Positions 53,081 through 62,900 of a DNA stretch of 64,000 nt are shown piece after piece; within the stretch, counting starts at the first letter, position 1; each line of letters begins with the position of its first letter. Where the stretch lies: positions 62,001 to 126,000 of the forward strand of contig NZ_JBPWOA010000034.1 of assembly GCF_051781005.1 (NCBI RefSeq). The letters run 5' to 3'. This DNA comes from Anabaena sp051781005 (GTDB taxonomy: Bacteria; Cyanobacteriota; Cyanobacteriia; Cyanobacteriales; Nostocaceae). A program made the translations under genes and the position numbers. The notes beneath the pieces were generated by a model. It had not been told where the DNA came from. It searched no databases and was given only the letters and a program-made list of their open reading frames with translations.

Positions 53081-53344
53081 TTACAAATAGAGTTCTGAAA
53101 AATATCTTTTCAAAATCATAGTCCACTGGTTGATGACGCTGCCGCCATTACCTGTGGACTCTCCTAATTTATCACCCCAACTGAAGCGCAGCAGAACTTG
53201 GTAATAATACCAATTTTGCTCCTTAGCGACTTTTGGTAGGATATTTTGAATTTCTGTTTCCTCCTTTAGATAGATAAAGACTGATCCCCAGGGAACTGTA
53301 CAAACCTCTTGCCAAAAGCATACAATTGTGTGTTGTATAGCAAG
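53081..53344 (-). pseudogene. Possible small CDS or gene fragment without a normal start
   Basis: An open minus-strand frame of 87 codons ends in TAA at 53081-53083 and is bounded upstream by TAA at 53345-53347. It has no ATG, GTG or TTG near its beginning. The translation looks protein-like, not random: VCFWQEVCTVPWGSVFIYLK, ETEIQNILPKVAKEQNWYYY, VLLRFSWGDKLGESTGNGGS, VINQWTMILKRYFSELYL. It lies 21 bases before thrS. It may be a truncated gene or start at a rare ATT. Otherwise 53345-53451 shows nothing. Confidence 0.35.
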
Positions 53345-53451
53345 TTACAAATTCTTCATTTCACATAACCTGATGAGAGATATAAGAAAATTGTTAAGAA
53401 TCGTAAATAACGCTAATATTAAAAAGAAATTAGGAAATATGCTTCTCATAT

Positions 53452-53769
53452 ATGGGAGACTCAAATTCACCAAGTACTGAATTGCTCAAAACAGTCTTGG
53501 AACCGTTGTTAGAGGATTTTCAATATTGGTTGGAGCGATCGCGTCAACTGCTGGAAAATGAGAAAATCCAATTTATGACTGAAGAAGAGCAACTTGACCT
53601 ATTACAACGCGTCAAGGAAGCGCAGGCAGAACTTAGCACAGCCAAGATGTTATTTGCTGCCACTGATAGACAAGTCGGGATTGATATGGCGACATTAATG
53701 CCTTGGCATCAATTGGTAACCGAATGTGGAAATGTGGGAATGCGCTACCGTCAGTCAAAACAAGAATGA
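53452..53769 (+). CDS. DUF2605 family protein
   Basis: 105 residues: LLKTVLEPLLEDFQYWLERS, LLENEKIQFMTEEEQLDLLQ, and MLFAATDRQVGIDMATLMPW HQLVTECG. The PWHQLV motif with the preceding helical part is the DUF2605 signature, a family found only in cyanobacteria. Soluble, all-helical; no known function. The DUF2973 gene follows 232 bases later, a conserved pairing in cyanobacteria. Confidence 0.85.
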   Translation: MGDSNSPSTELLKTVLEPLLEDFQYWLERSRQLLENEKIQFMTEEEQLDLLQRVKEAQAELSTAKMLFAATDRQVGIDMATLMPWHQLVTECGNVGMRYRQSKQE

Positions 53770-54001
53770 CTTCACTGTGTGACAAAACTGTATATAAGTC
53801 GCAAACATAGAAAAGAAAACTTAACATTATTTTCATAAAAAAATAATGTATCCCATGTTACCGTAATCTGATATAGGATTACAAAATATCAAATCACAAA
53901 TAGATAATGTAACATTTGCCAGCACGTAAATCACGGGTTAGCAAATGTCAATCACTTAACGATATAAAGTTTTAAAACCTGTTGCCCTGGAGGATAATTC
54001 G

Positions 54002-54331
54002 ATGCTACACCTACTCTACATTTTAGCTTTCACAGTCCTTGCATTTATTGCTGTGGGTAATTTAATTCGCAATCTGGTCATGTTCAGTTTTGATAGGGAG
54101 CGTCCTTATCCAGCAAATTCCTCCTCAATGGGTAATCAAGGCAGGTATGGCTATTATGGAGCTAAACAGCAATTTGTACCCCATCCAGAACTATTAGATA
54201 ATGCAGGTAATTTAATTAAAGAACCACTGTTGGTCATGCGTTCAATCAATGTGGAAGATGCACGCGAACAGTTAGATGCTCTTTATGAATCTTCTCCTGG
54301 TCAAAAAATTGAGCGTTCAGAAGAAGCCTAA
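54002..54331 (+). CDS. DUF2973 family membrane protein
   Basis: 109 residues: one N-terminal membrane helix (LLYILAFTVLAFIAVGNLI) then a polar part with PHPELLDNAGNLIKEPLLVM, AREQLDALYESSPG. Matches DUF2973, a cyanobacterial family next to DUF2605. It ends with a strong terminator at 54359. GGAGG lies about 10 bases before the ATG (CTGGAGGATAATTCG), a good ribosome site. Role unknown. Confidence 0.85.
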   Translation: MLHLLYILAFTVLAFIAVGNLIRNLVMFSFDRERPYPANSSSMGNQGRYGYYGAKQQFVPHPELLDNAGNLIKEPLLVMRSINVEDAREQLDALYESSPGQKIERSEEA

Positions 54332-54358
54332 TTTGTAATTATTATAATTCGGTATTCA

Positions 54359-54393
54359 GTAGGGGTTTAGCATTGCTAAACCCCTATTTTTTT
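54359..54393 (+). terminator. Rho-independent terminator after DUF2973
   Basis: TAGGGGTTTAGC and GCTAAACCCCTA are perfect inverted repeats followed by TTTTTTT. Strong terminator. Confidence 0.95.
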
Positions 54394-54626
54394 CTGCTTC
54401 ATTCCCAACAGACTGGTAATACCTATAGTAAAACTTAAAAATTGGGTAATAAATCTGCTTGTTTACAAATTGCATTGGCATAGCAAATAAATCATATAGT
54501 TTGAAAATTAATTGTCCTGTTCATAGAATTACCTTAAGTTAAAAATTTGGAAATTAGAATCTAGTGCAATTATACAATCAGGAATCAATGACATCGAGAT
54601 TTTCTGAAAATCATCAATATGTAATC

Positions 54627-54660
54627 GAAAAATAAGGGTTTAGCATTGCTAAACCCCTAC
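54627..54660 (-). terminator. Rho-independent terminator, minus strand
   Basis: GGGTTTAGC and GCTAAACCC with loop ATT, followed on the minus strand by TTATTTTT. It ends the debranching-enzyme gene. Its stem is the same sequence as the terminator at 54359, about 280 bases away. The spacer 54394-54626 holds no gene. Confidence 0.85.
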
Positions 54661-54680
54661 AATCATTGACTATGTTCTAT

Positions 54681-56960
54681 TTACGCTTCAATTACCACCC
54701 GCAGATTACCGCGTTTTTTCGCCACCCGACAAGCGGTAGTGCTACCAACTCGCTCAAATTCCAAATCGAGAATAGTGCCACCAACACGCAAATTATGTAA
54801 AGATAAACGATTGATTGAATCTGGCAAAGCAGGGTCAATGATTCGCAAACAATTATTTTGCGCGTCTGGAACTAAATTCACCATCATTTGCAACAATTGA
54901 AAAATGCTACCTGTAGCCCAAGCTTGGGGACTACAAGCAACGGGATACTGTACGGGAGCATTATCACCGTTAAGTTCGTAACCGCAAAACAGTTCTGGTG
55001 GACGTTGATAAGACTGATGGTTAGTCATGTCGAACAAACCTTGAAATAATTCCAAAGCTTGATCTATTAAACCGAGCGATCGCAATCCCATCCCAATCAG
55101 AGAATTATCATGAGGCCAAACAGAACCAGTATGATAACCCATAGGATTATATGCAGGAGACAAACTACTTAAAGTTCTAATCCCCCAACCATTAAACATA
55201 TCAGGCGCTCGCAACCTTTCTGCCACACTGTAGGCTTTTTCTGGTGTAAAAATCCCCAATTGCAGACAATGACCCGGATTAGAGCTAATACTATCTACTT
55301 GATTTCCTTCCCCATCTAAAGCTAAAGCGCAGAAATCTTGGTCTTCAATCCAAAAATCTTTGTTAAATCTAACTTTGAGATTTTGAGCTTCTTCTTGCCA
55401 ACGATCTGCCAAATCTAGACGCTTTTTCATCTTAGCAATTTCTGCTAATTTAATTTTGGCAGCATAGACATAAGCTTGCACTTCACAAAGAGAAATTGAA
55501 CCATGAGCTAATTCCCCTTTTCTGTTGACAATACAATCACCAGAATCTTTCCAACCTTGGTTAGTCAAACCGCGTTTTGATTTCCGGTGATAGCTGAGAT
55601 AGCCAGTTTGTTTGAGATTCCGATCAATCCAATCCATTCCTGCTAAAGCATTTCGCCAAAGTTGCTCTAGGGTGTCTTGATCATGAGTCCAAGCGTAGTA
55701 ATCAGCATACAACATCAACCACAAAGGAGTCGCATCAACTGTCCCATAGTAAGGTGTATGGGGAATTTCTTGACAACGTGCCAATTCTCCCATTCGTAAC
55801 TCGTGTAAAATCTTACCTGGTTCTTCTTCCCGCCATTCATCTTCTTTTTTACCTTGATATGTTGCTAACAGCATCAAAGTTTCTTTGGCAATTTGGGGAT
55901 TTAACATCAGAGTTTGGGAAGCGGTAATAATAGAATCCCTACCAAACAAAGTTGAAAACCAAGGTACACCAGCCGAAACAGTTTTATACTTTCCAAAAGA
56001 CTGACGCAACAAATACAAATCTTGTTCAGCCCTTTCAATCACTCGATTGAAAAGACTTTTATCAGAACTAATGCGAGTAATTTGTTGTACCCAAATTTGC
56101 TCCTCCATCAATTCAGAAGCTTTTGCTTGTACCAGAGTAATAGCTGCATTCACGGTGGAACTAGTCTGGTTATTGGTGAGCATATTCAGCCGATAACCTA
56201 GCTTTTGGGTTTCGTGAGAAGCTAAATCTAGCCGCCAAACCGCTGTGTAACCTTTGAAATAATCTGGTTGTCGGTGCTGGAATTGGATACGGGATTCCAT
56301 GATTGCACCATCCAAACCTTGATAAGCCAGTGTCAGAGATTCTTCTCGGTGTGATGGATTTGCTAAAGGTGCTGCAACACCATCAGCTATTTCTTCTAAA
56401 TGTGTTGGCTCTGCTAACCGCAACAATCTACCCCGTTTTTCGCGGTTATGACCACGGACTTCAAATAAGTCAACAAAATCCGCATCAAAGCTGAGACTGA
56501 GTTCAAAACTGATGCTAGTGGTGCTGTAGTTAGCTACTTCTATTTCTTCAAAAAGTGCGCCATTAAGTACTATTTCCCGACGAATGCCAATGGTATCAGC
56601 ATTTAGGTGATTCTCAATTCTGGGATTAGTACACAAAACCGAGAGAGCAAAGCCCTTATCAGCGGTGCTACTCAGTAAAACAGGCGATCGCCCATCAATC
56701 TGCAATTCTAGACGACTCAAAAACCGTGTATCACAGCAAAACAGCCCCATGCTAGGATTCCCGTCATTCAAGGAACAACCAGAAATGTTTCCTATGGTAT
56801 CTGTCACCAAAAATAAATCATCATCTTTAACTGTCAAAGTTGGCTGTGGTCTTTCAATAACCACACAAGGCCATTCTGGAATAGGTATCTGTTCTGCGGG
56901 AATAAAAGTCTTTCCATCCAATAAGATTTTTTCCGGGGTCATTAATGTATCCGGTGTCAT
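54681..56960 (-). CDS. Amylo-alpha-1,6-glucosidase / glycogen debranching-type enzyme
   Basis: 759 residues. N-terminal beta-sandwich domain of about 300 residues (LFLVTDTIGNISGCSLNDGN; MGLFCCDTRFLSRLELQIDG; FALSVLCTNPRIENHLNADT) and a C-terminal (alpha/alpha)6 barrel with PWFSTLFGRDSIITASQTLM (catalytic region), YYGTVDATPLWLMLYADY, GWKDSGDCIVNRKGELAHG and YHTGSVWPHDNSLIGMG. This is the bacterial amylo-alpha-1,6-glucosidase family that removes glycogen branches; some members act on other glucans. No signal peptide; cytosolic. Shadow frames on the plus strand are to be ignored. Confidence 0.9.
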   Translation of the reverse strand: MTPDTLMTPEKILLDGKTFIPAEQIPIPEWPCVVIERPQPTLTVKDDDLFLVTDTIGNISGCSLNDGNPSMGLFCCDTRFLSRLELQIDGRSPVLLSSTADKGFALSVLCTNPRIENHLNADTIGIRREIVLNGALFEEIEVANYSTTSISFELSLSFDADFVDLFEVRGHNREKRGRLLRLAEPTHLEEIADGVAAPLANPSHREESLTLAYQGLDGAIMESRIQFQHRQPDYFKGYTAVWRLDLASHETQKLGYRLNMLTNNQTSSTVNAAITLVQAKASELMEEQIWVQQITRISSDKSLFNRVIERAEQDLYLLRQSFGKYKTVSAGVPWFSTLFGRDSIITASQTLMLNPQIAKETLMLLATYQGKKEDEWREEEPGKILHELRMGELARCQEIPHTPYYGTVDATPLWLMLYADYYAWTHDQDTLEQLWRNALAGMDWIDRNLKQTGYLSYHRKSKRGLTNQGWKDSGDCIVNRKGELAHGSISLCEVQAYVYAAKIKLAEIAKMKKRLDLADRWQEEAQNLKVRFNKDFWIEDQDFCALALDGEGNQVDSISSNPGHCLQLGIFTPEKAYSVAERLRAPDMFNGWGIRTLSSLSPAYNPMGYHTGSVWPHDNSLIGMGLRSLGLIDQALELFQGLFDMTNHQSYQRPPELFCGYELNGDNAPVQYPVACSPQAWATGSIFQLLQMMVNLVPDAQNNCLRIIDPALPDSINRLSLHNLRVGGTILDLEFERVGSTTACRVAKKRGNLRVVIEA

Positions 56961-57637
56961 GAGCTAAAATTCCCTATACAGGTCTAGATTTGCAGGACTG
57001 GGGCTTGGGATTGGGGAGGATGCGGGAGATGGGAAGAATATTTATCTTTCTCCTGACTTCTGACTTCTGACTCCTGCCTCCAATCACCAAATCCTTATCA
57101 ATTTATCTGTTCTCTCTTTGAAGTCAAGGCTGGAAATTGGGGATTTTTACCTGGTTTATTCGTTGATGAGCATTAAGAGATGGTATACGTAGAAAATGCT
57201 TATCCTCGTGTTCACTTAAAAATTTTTTGAGTTTTACTAAGCCTACTAAGTATACAAAATAACCAAGCCGTTTTTTGGTTTTTTCGGCGATTCCTAGGTC
57301 GCGCTTCTCTACGAGACGCTACGCGAACCCTATCGCGCTCAAAAATTAGTAAAGCTTTAGCAACTTAGCTTTCAGCAGTATCCCATACTGTGGTATTTTT
57401 GCTGTATTTGCTGAAAAAGCTACAAGTTATCTTGGCTAGGCTAGATGATGGAAAAGCTAACCAAGAATGTATATTGGCCATAGGAACTTTGATTAATTTA
57501 AAGGGACTGGTAATGGGTGATGGGTGATGGTTAAAAGTTTTACCAATGACCAATGACCAATGACCAATAACCAGTTTTAATTTGTACAATTCATTTGTGA
57601 AGTGGATCTTGTCTAGATTGGGCGTTTAACGATATTC
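56961..57637. other. Intergenic with repeats, no gene
   Basis: Contains a TGACTTCTGAC-type STRR near 57055-57080, a GCGCTTCTCTACGAGACGCT repeat at about 57300-57330 (a dispersed cyanobacterial motif), GGGTGATGG units near 57515, and CAATGAC tandem heptamers at 57544-57564. Promoter regions for the flanking divergent genes must lie here, but none is recognisable. Confidence 0.6.
57544..57564 (+). repeat. Heptamer tandem repeat (CAATGAC)3
   Basis: Three CAATGAC units followed by CAATAAC, inside the gap upstream of the DICT kinase. Confidence 0.8.
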
Positions 57638-59647
57638 ATGAGCATTTCGACTTCCGTGCTGAGTGATTTGCTACAGTCACTACCCTACCTGCGTCCCCAG
57701 TTATATTTCAAGGCTTCACTAACGGCGCTCTCCCATGCAATGGAAGATCAGGTTTTGGCGGCCACCTTGGATCAGCCCCTGATTATTGCTAGTTTTCAAA
57801 GAGAGCGATTCTACCGCCAAGAAGCTCATCGCTATCAACGGCTTTCACTACGAAGTAATCAAATATACGTATTGTCCGCGCCAGAAACAGAGTTTGCTAA
57901 TAGCTCGGAATACTATGAAAAGGTAGCTTTTGAACCAAATGATGCTTTAAGTCAAGAGTGGCATTTGGTTGTTGTTGCCGATAATTATGCTACCTGCTTG
58001 GTGTGCCGGGAAAGCCTTGGCTCTATTGCCAAAAATCAGCAGTTACCAGAGGTTAGTCCTGGGCTAGATATGGACACAGCGCGAAGATTTGAGGGAATTT
58101 GGACTTCGGAGAGAGGAGTCAGTCTCAAAGCGGCAGAGTTGATATTAAGCAGGATTGAGGTTTATAGACCGGATTTAGCGGACAAAATTGGTCAGGCACG
58201 TCAGAGGTTTGGACTTGGTAAGTCAAGAAGAGAACTGGGAACAGTCCAAAACGAATATGCTTGTGATATTGATACTGACCCGTTTGTACAGCGCTTGGTA
58301 ACTTACCTGCAAGCTAGTCAGTATAAATTGCATAAAGCCTACCGTTCGATCGCTCTCCAAGCCCGCAAAGAACGCCTGGTTAACTCGATTGGAACAGCTA
58401 TTAGGCGATCGCTTGATCCGCAATCAGTTCTCCAAGTAGCTGCTCAAGAATTGGGTCAACATCTAGAAGCAGGACGCTGCTTAATTTATCGCGCTCAAGC
58501 TACTGATGACCAAGCTGTGATTGAACACGAATTTTTGAGTCCTGGTGTGGTGTCTGTACGGGGACAAACTTGGGAATTAGAACAAAATCCTCTGTTTCAG
58601 GAAATCACCCAACTAGGTGAAGGAATCTGTATTTCAGATACTTTAACTGACTATCGTGTCACCAGTTCAACTCCACTTTCTTTGATTGTCAAAAAGTTCG
58701 CCATTCGTTCTTGGTTGATGGAACCAGTGTTTTCTCAGGGAAGGCTATTGGGGATTGTCGAGTTACATTATTGTGATTTACCTATCCCAGAGTGGCAACC
58801 AGGAGAGTTGGATTTGGTGAAAGCGATCGCTACTCAAGTCGGTGCAGCCCTGATTCAAGCTGAAGCTTTCGCTAATTTAGAAGAACTGAACAAGCAGCTA
58901 GAAGCCCTAGATCGTACCCGCAGTAACTTAATAGCCATCACTGGGCATGAACTCCGTACCCCCCTATCTACCATTCAAGTTTGCCTCGAAAGCCTCGCTA
59001 GTGAGCCGGATATGCCTTTAGAGTTGCAGCAGGTGATGCTCAGTACAGCTCTTTCCGACTCCGAACGAATGCGGAAACTGGTACAAGATTTCCTCACACT
59101 TTCTAACTTAGAAAGTGGTCGAGTCCAATGGCATCCAGAAACCCTAAGTCTACAAGAATGTATAGATTTAGCTCTCAGCCGCTTGCGTACACGATCATCA
59201 ACAGAAAAGATCCCCCAAATTAAAACGCAAATTCCGAAAAATTTACCTTTGATTAGGGCTGATGGTGATTGGCTAGTGGAGGTAATAGCAAAGCTGATAG
59301 ACAATGCCTGTAAATTTACACCAGCAGAAGGAGAGATTAACATTAAGGCAACTACTCGCAACCGCACTCAAATGGTTGAGGTAACAGTAGCAGACACTGG
59401 ACGAGGTATAGAACCCAACCGCCTAGAAATCGTCTTTGACCGCTTTTATCAAGAAGAGGGAGCATTACGACGGACTGCCGGTGGTACAGGTCTGGGTCTA
59501 GCAATTTCCCGACAAATTGTAACTGGTTGGGGCGGGAAAATTTGGGCAGAGTCCACAGGTAAAGACCAAGGCAGTAAGTTTCATTTTACCATTCCCATCG
59601 TTCAGGGTAGTGCAGAGGAAAAGCAGTCGTTTGTTAAAAGCAAATAG
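57638..59647 (+). CDS. DICT-GAF sensor histidine kinase
   Basis: 669 residues: a DICT sensory domain (about 1-170: YFKASLTALSHAMEDQVLAA, REAHRYQRL-like core, WHLVVVADNYATCLVCRES), a GAF domain (about 245-400: RRSLDPQSVLQVAAQELGQH, LMEPVFSQGRLLGIVELHY), HisKA with phospho-His in AITGHELRTPLSTIQVCLES (about 436), and HATPase (LIDNACKFTP, VADTGRGIEPNRL, GGTGLGLAISRQIV). Soluble. DICT domains go with light and stress signalling in cyanobacteria. No regulator gene is beside it, so its partner is elsewhere. Start ATG is 57638. Confidence 0.9.
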   Translation: MSISTSVLSDLLQSLPYLRPQLYFKASLTALSHAMEDQVLAATLDQPLIIASFQRERFYRQEAHRYQRLSLRSNQIYVLSAPETEFANSSEYYEKVAFEPNDALSQEWHLVVVADNYATCLVCRESLGSIAKNQQLPEVSPGLDMDTARRFEGIWTSERGVSLKAAELILSRIEVYRPDLADKIGQARQRFGLGKSRRELGTVQNEYACDIDTDPFVQRLVTYLQASQYKLHKAYRSIALQARKERLVNSIGTAIRRSLDPQSVLQVAAQELGQHLEAGRCLIYRAQATDDQAVIEHEFLSPGVVSVRGQTWELEQNPLFQEITQLGEGICISDTLTDYRVTSSTPLSLIVKKFAIRSWLMEPVFSQGRLLGIVELHYCDLPIPEWQPGELDLVKAIATQVGAALIQAEAFANLEELNKQLEALDRTRSNLIAITGHELRTPLSTIQVCLESLASEPDMPLELQQVMLSTALSDSERMRKLVQDFLTLSNLESGRVQWHPETLSLQECIDLALSRLRTRSSTEKIPQIKTQIPKNLPLIRADGDWLVEVIAKLIDNACKFTPAEGEINIKATTRNRTQMVEVTVADTGRGIEPNRLEIVFDRFYQEEGALRRTAGGTGLGLAISRQIVTGWGGKIWAESTGKDQGSKFHFTIPIVQGSAEEKQSFVKSK

Positions 59648-59691
59648 GTCAGGACTTACGCACGACGATGTTACCGGAAGCCTGATTCTTG

Positions 59692-59740
59692 AGTAGCGGT
59701 AATTCATGTAGCTCGCTTCCCCAAGGGTATTACCGCTACT
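59692..59740. repeat. 12-bp inverted repeat after the DICT kinase
   Basis: AGTAGCGGTAAT (59692-59703) and ATTACCGCTACT (59729-59740) are perfect inverted repeats with a 25-base loop, followed by TTCATTATT. It may terminate the kinase transcript but the T-run is weak. The rest of 59648-59929 shows no gene. Confidence 0.6.
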
Positions 59741-59929
59741 TTCATTATTCAGACAATAAAAATCACGATACCAACAAACATCGTGTAAATCCTAAAATCC
59801 TGTAAATCCTGATTCAGACAAATTTGCTGATAATTACTGTAAACAAACGTATAAAAGTATTTACAACCAAACAGCGGCATAGTAAAACCAGTAACACCCA
59901 CACACAACTAAACTGGTGACACCACTGGC

Positions 59930-62900
59930 ATGGAAGCACCCCAAGGTCAACAAGAAATCAGCAACCAACAATTAATAATCCCAGAAATCGAAATTGGCAT
60001 AGAAGCAGACCAAGAAGCAACAACCCCAGAACCTAAAAAACCCTTTGCCGAGTTCCAGAGTGCAGTACGGGCAGTAGCTATATCACCCCAGGGACGAAGA
60101 CGCATTGTTATGGGTTTAGAAGATGGCACCATAGAAATTTGGGATGTGCTAACTGGACAAAAGTGGTTAAGCTGCAAAGGTCATACAGAACCTGTCAGGT
60201 CAGTAGCCTTTAGTCCCGACGGGAGTATGGTTGCCAGTGGCAGTCATGACCAAACAGTGCGGTTGTGGGATGTCCATACAGGAGAAGCCATAGGTCAAAC
60301 ATTCTCAGGTCATACAAGTTATGTTAACTCAGTAGCCTTTAGTCCCGATGGCAGTACGGTTGTCAGTGGCAGTTGGGATAACACAGTACGGTTGTGGGAT
60401 GTCCATACAGGAGAAGCCATAGGTCAACCATTCTCAGGTCACACATATTCTGTTAATTCAGTAGCCTTTAGTCCCGACGGGAGTATGGTTGTCAGTGGCA
60501 GTAGAGACAACACAGTACGGTTGTGGGATGTCCAGACAGGAGAAGCTATAGGTCAACCATTCTCAGGTCATACAGAACCTGTCAGGTCAGTAGCCTTTAG
60601 TCCCGACGGGAGTACGGTTGTCAGTGGTAGTGAAGACCACACAGTGCGGTTATGGAATGTCAATACAGGAGAAGCTATAGGTCAACCATTCTCAGGTCAT
60701 ACAGAACCTGTTAGGTCAGTAGCCTTTAGTCCCGACGGCAATACGGTGGTTAGTGGCAGTTGGGATAACACAGTCCGGTTGTGGGATGTCCAGACAGGAG
60801 AAGCTATAGGTCAACCATTCTCAGGTCATACAGAACCTGTCAGGTCAGTAGCCTTTAGTCCCGACGGGAGTATGGTTGCCAGTGGCAGTCATGACCAAAC
60901 AGTGCGGTTATGGAATGTCAATACAGGAGAAGCTATAGGTCAACCATTCTCAGGTCATACAGAACCTGTTAGGTCAGTAGCCTTTAGTCCCGACGGCAAT
61001 ACGGTGGTTAGTGGCAGTTGGGATAACACAGTCCGGTTGTGGGATGTCCAGACAGGAGAAGCTATAGGTCAACCATTCTCAGGTCATACAAGTTATGTCA
61101 TGTCAGTAGCCTTTAGTCCCGACGGCAGTACGGTTGTCAGTGGTAGTGAAGACCATACAGTCCGGTTGTGGGATGTCAATACCGGACAAGCCATAGGTCA
61201 AACATTTTCAGGTCATACAGAACCTGTCAGGTCAGTAGCCTTTAGTCCCGACGGGAGTATGGTTGTCAGTGGCAGTTGCGACAACACAGTCCGGTTGTGG
61301 GATGTTAACACCGGACAAGCCATAGGTCAACCATTTTCAGGTCATACCAGTTCTGTCAGGTCAGTAATCTTTAGTCCCGACGTGAGTATGGTTGTCAGTG
61401 GTAGTTGCGACAACACAGTCCGGTTGTGGGATGTTAACACCGGACAAGCCATAGGTCAACCATTTTCAGGTCATACAAGTTATGTCAACTCAGTAGCCTT
61501 TAGTCCTGACAAGAGTATAGTTGTCAGCAGCAGTTGGGACAAGACAGTACGGTTGTGGAATGTCAGTACAGGACAAGCCATAGGTCAACCATTTTCAGGT
61601 CATACCAGTTCTGTCAGGTCAGTAGCCTTTAGTCCCGATGGTAGTACGGTTGTCAGTGGCAGTTATGACAAGACAGTACGGTTGTGGGATATTTCCGACC
61701 CCCAGCGCAAGCGCCAAATAGAAATAGGAAAACAAGAAAAGGTTTATTCCGTTGCTTTTGACCCACTGGGAGACTACATTATCAGTGCTGGTGAAGATGG
61801 TATCAAAGTTTGGCGTTGGCAAAGATTTAATATTCGTCGTGTTCCCCAGGCTTTCCGCAATGACCAACCCAGCGGTGAAGACTCTCTAGATGTGGCTAAG
61901 GAACTGCAATCTCTAGCTGATGTATTAATGTTGCGGAGTCTTCAACCTCCTTTAGCAGTGGCGATTTTAGGCAGTTGGGGTAGCGGAAAATCTTTTGGAA
62001 TGCACCTCATTGAAAAACAAATTACCAAAATTCGCTGTCAACAAATAACTGCAAAACAGACATGGGGACAAAAGGGAGATGAACCAAATCTTTCTCCTTA
62101 TGTTGGTCATGTTTACCAAATCAAATTTAATGCCTGGAGTTATGCTAAATCTGATCTGTGGGCAAGTTTAATGCAGACTATTTTTGATCAACTTGACCGC
62201 CAATTAACTTTAGAAAAGCAGCTAGAAAAAGTTTCTAATTTGCTGGCTGGAGGTGATATTTGGCGTGTTGTCAATCAGATGAATGATGGTGATAGAAAGG
62301 CAATATTAGAATCAGAATTAGGTAAAGACGTATTTGCTAAATTGGAAGATGGTAATGCGCTTTGGGATATTCTCAGTGAAGTTAGAGAGGAAGAACAGAA
62401 AAAGTTAGAACAAACGGAACAGGAATTACAAAGCTTAGAAACAGAAGTGCGAAAAGAAAATGAGAAAATAGCAAAAGAAGTAAATCAAGAATTTGAAAAT
62501 AAATCAAGAATCATTGTCTTTTTAACTCAACTCAAAGAACTAAGTAAAGACAAATTTGGTAAATCTATTCTCAAAGATTTTCTTAATACCTACGATTTCA
62601 AAGATAAAAATGATTTAGAAACTCAATTTCCGATTTTTAAGAATTTGGATAAATTAGAGGAATCTCATTTAATTGAAAAAGTTGAAGATTTGATTAAAAC
62701 TAGAGATAGCAGAATAGATAATATTATTAAAAAGTCAGAGAAAATTAAGAATTTTGTAGAAGAACAACCTAGTAGAATAGTTGGGTTAATAGAATTTATT
62801 AAGAAAGATAAAAAAATATTAATCATTTTTATAATTTTAACGTCTTTACCATTTATATCTTATTTTGTCATTGTTTATATTTTACCTAATCTTTTACCAG

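Noticed and set aside
60194..61741. 129-bp repeat array as a CRISPR
   Set aside because: Units are contiguous, keep the reading frame and encode WD40 blades; no spacers.
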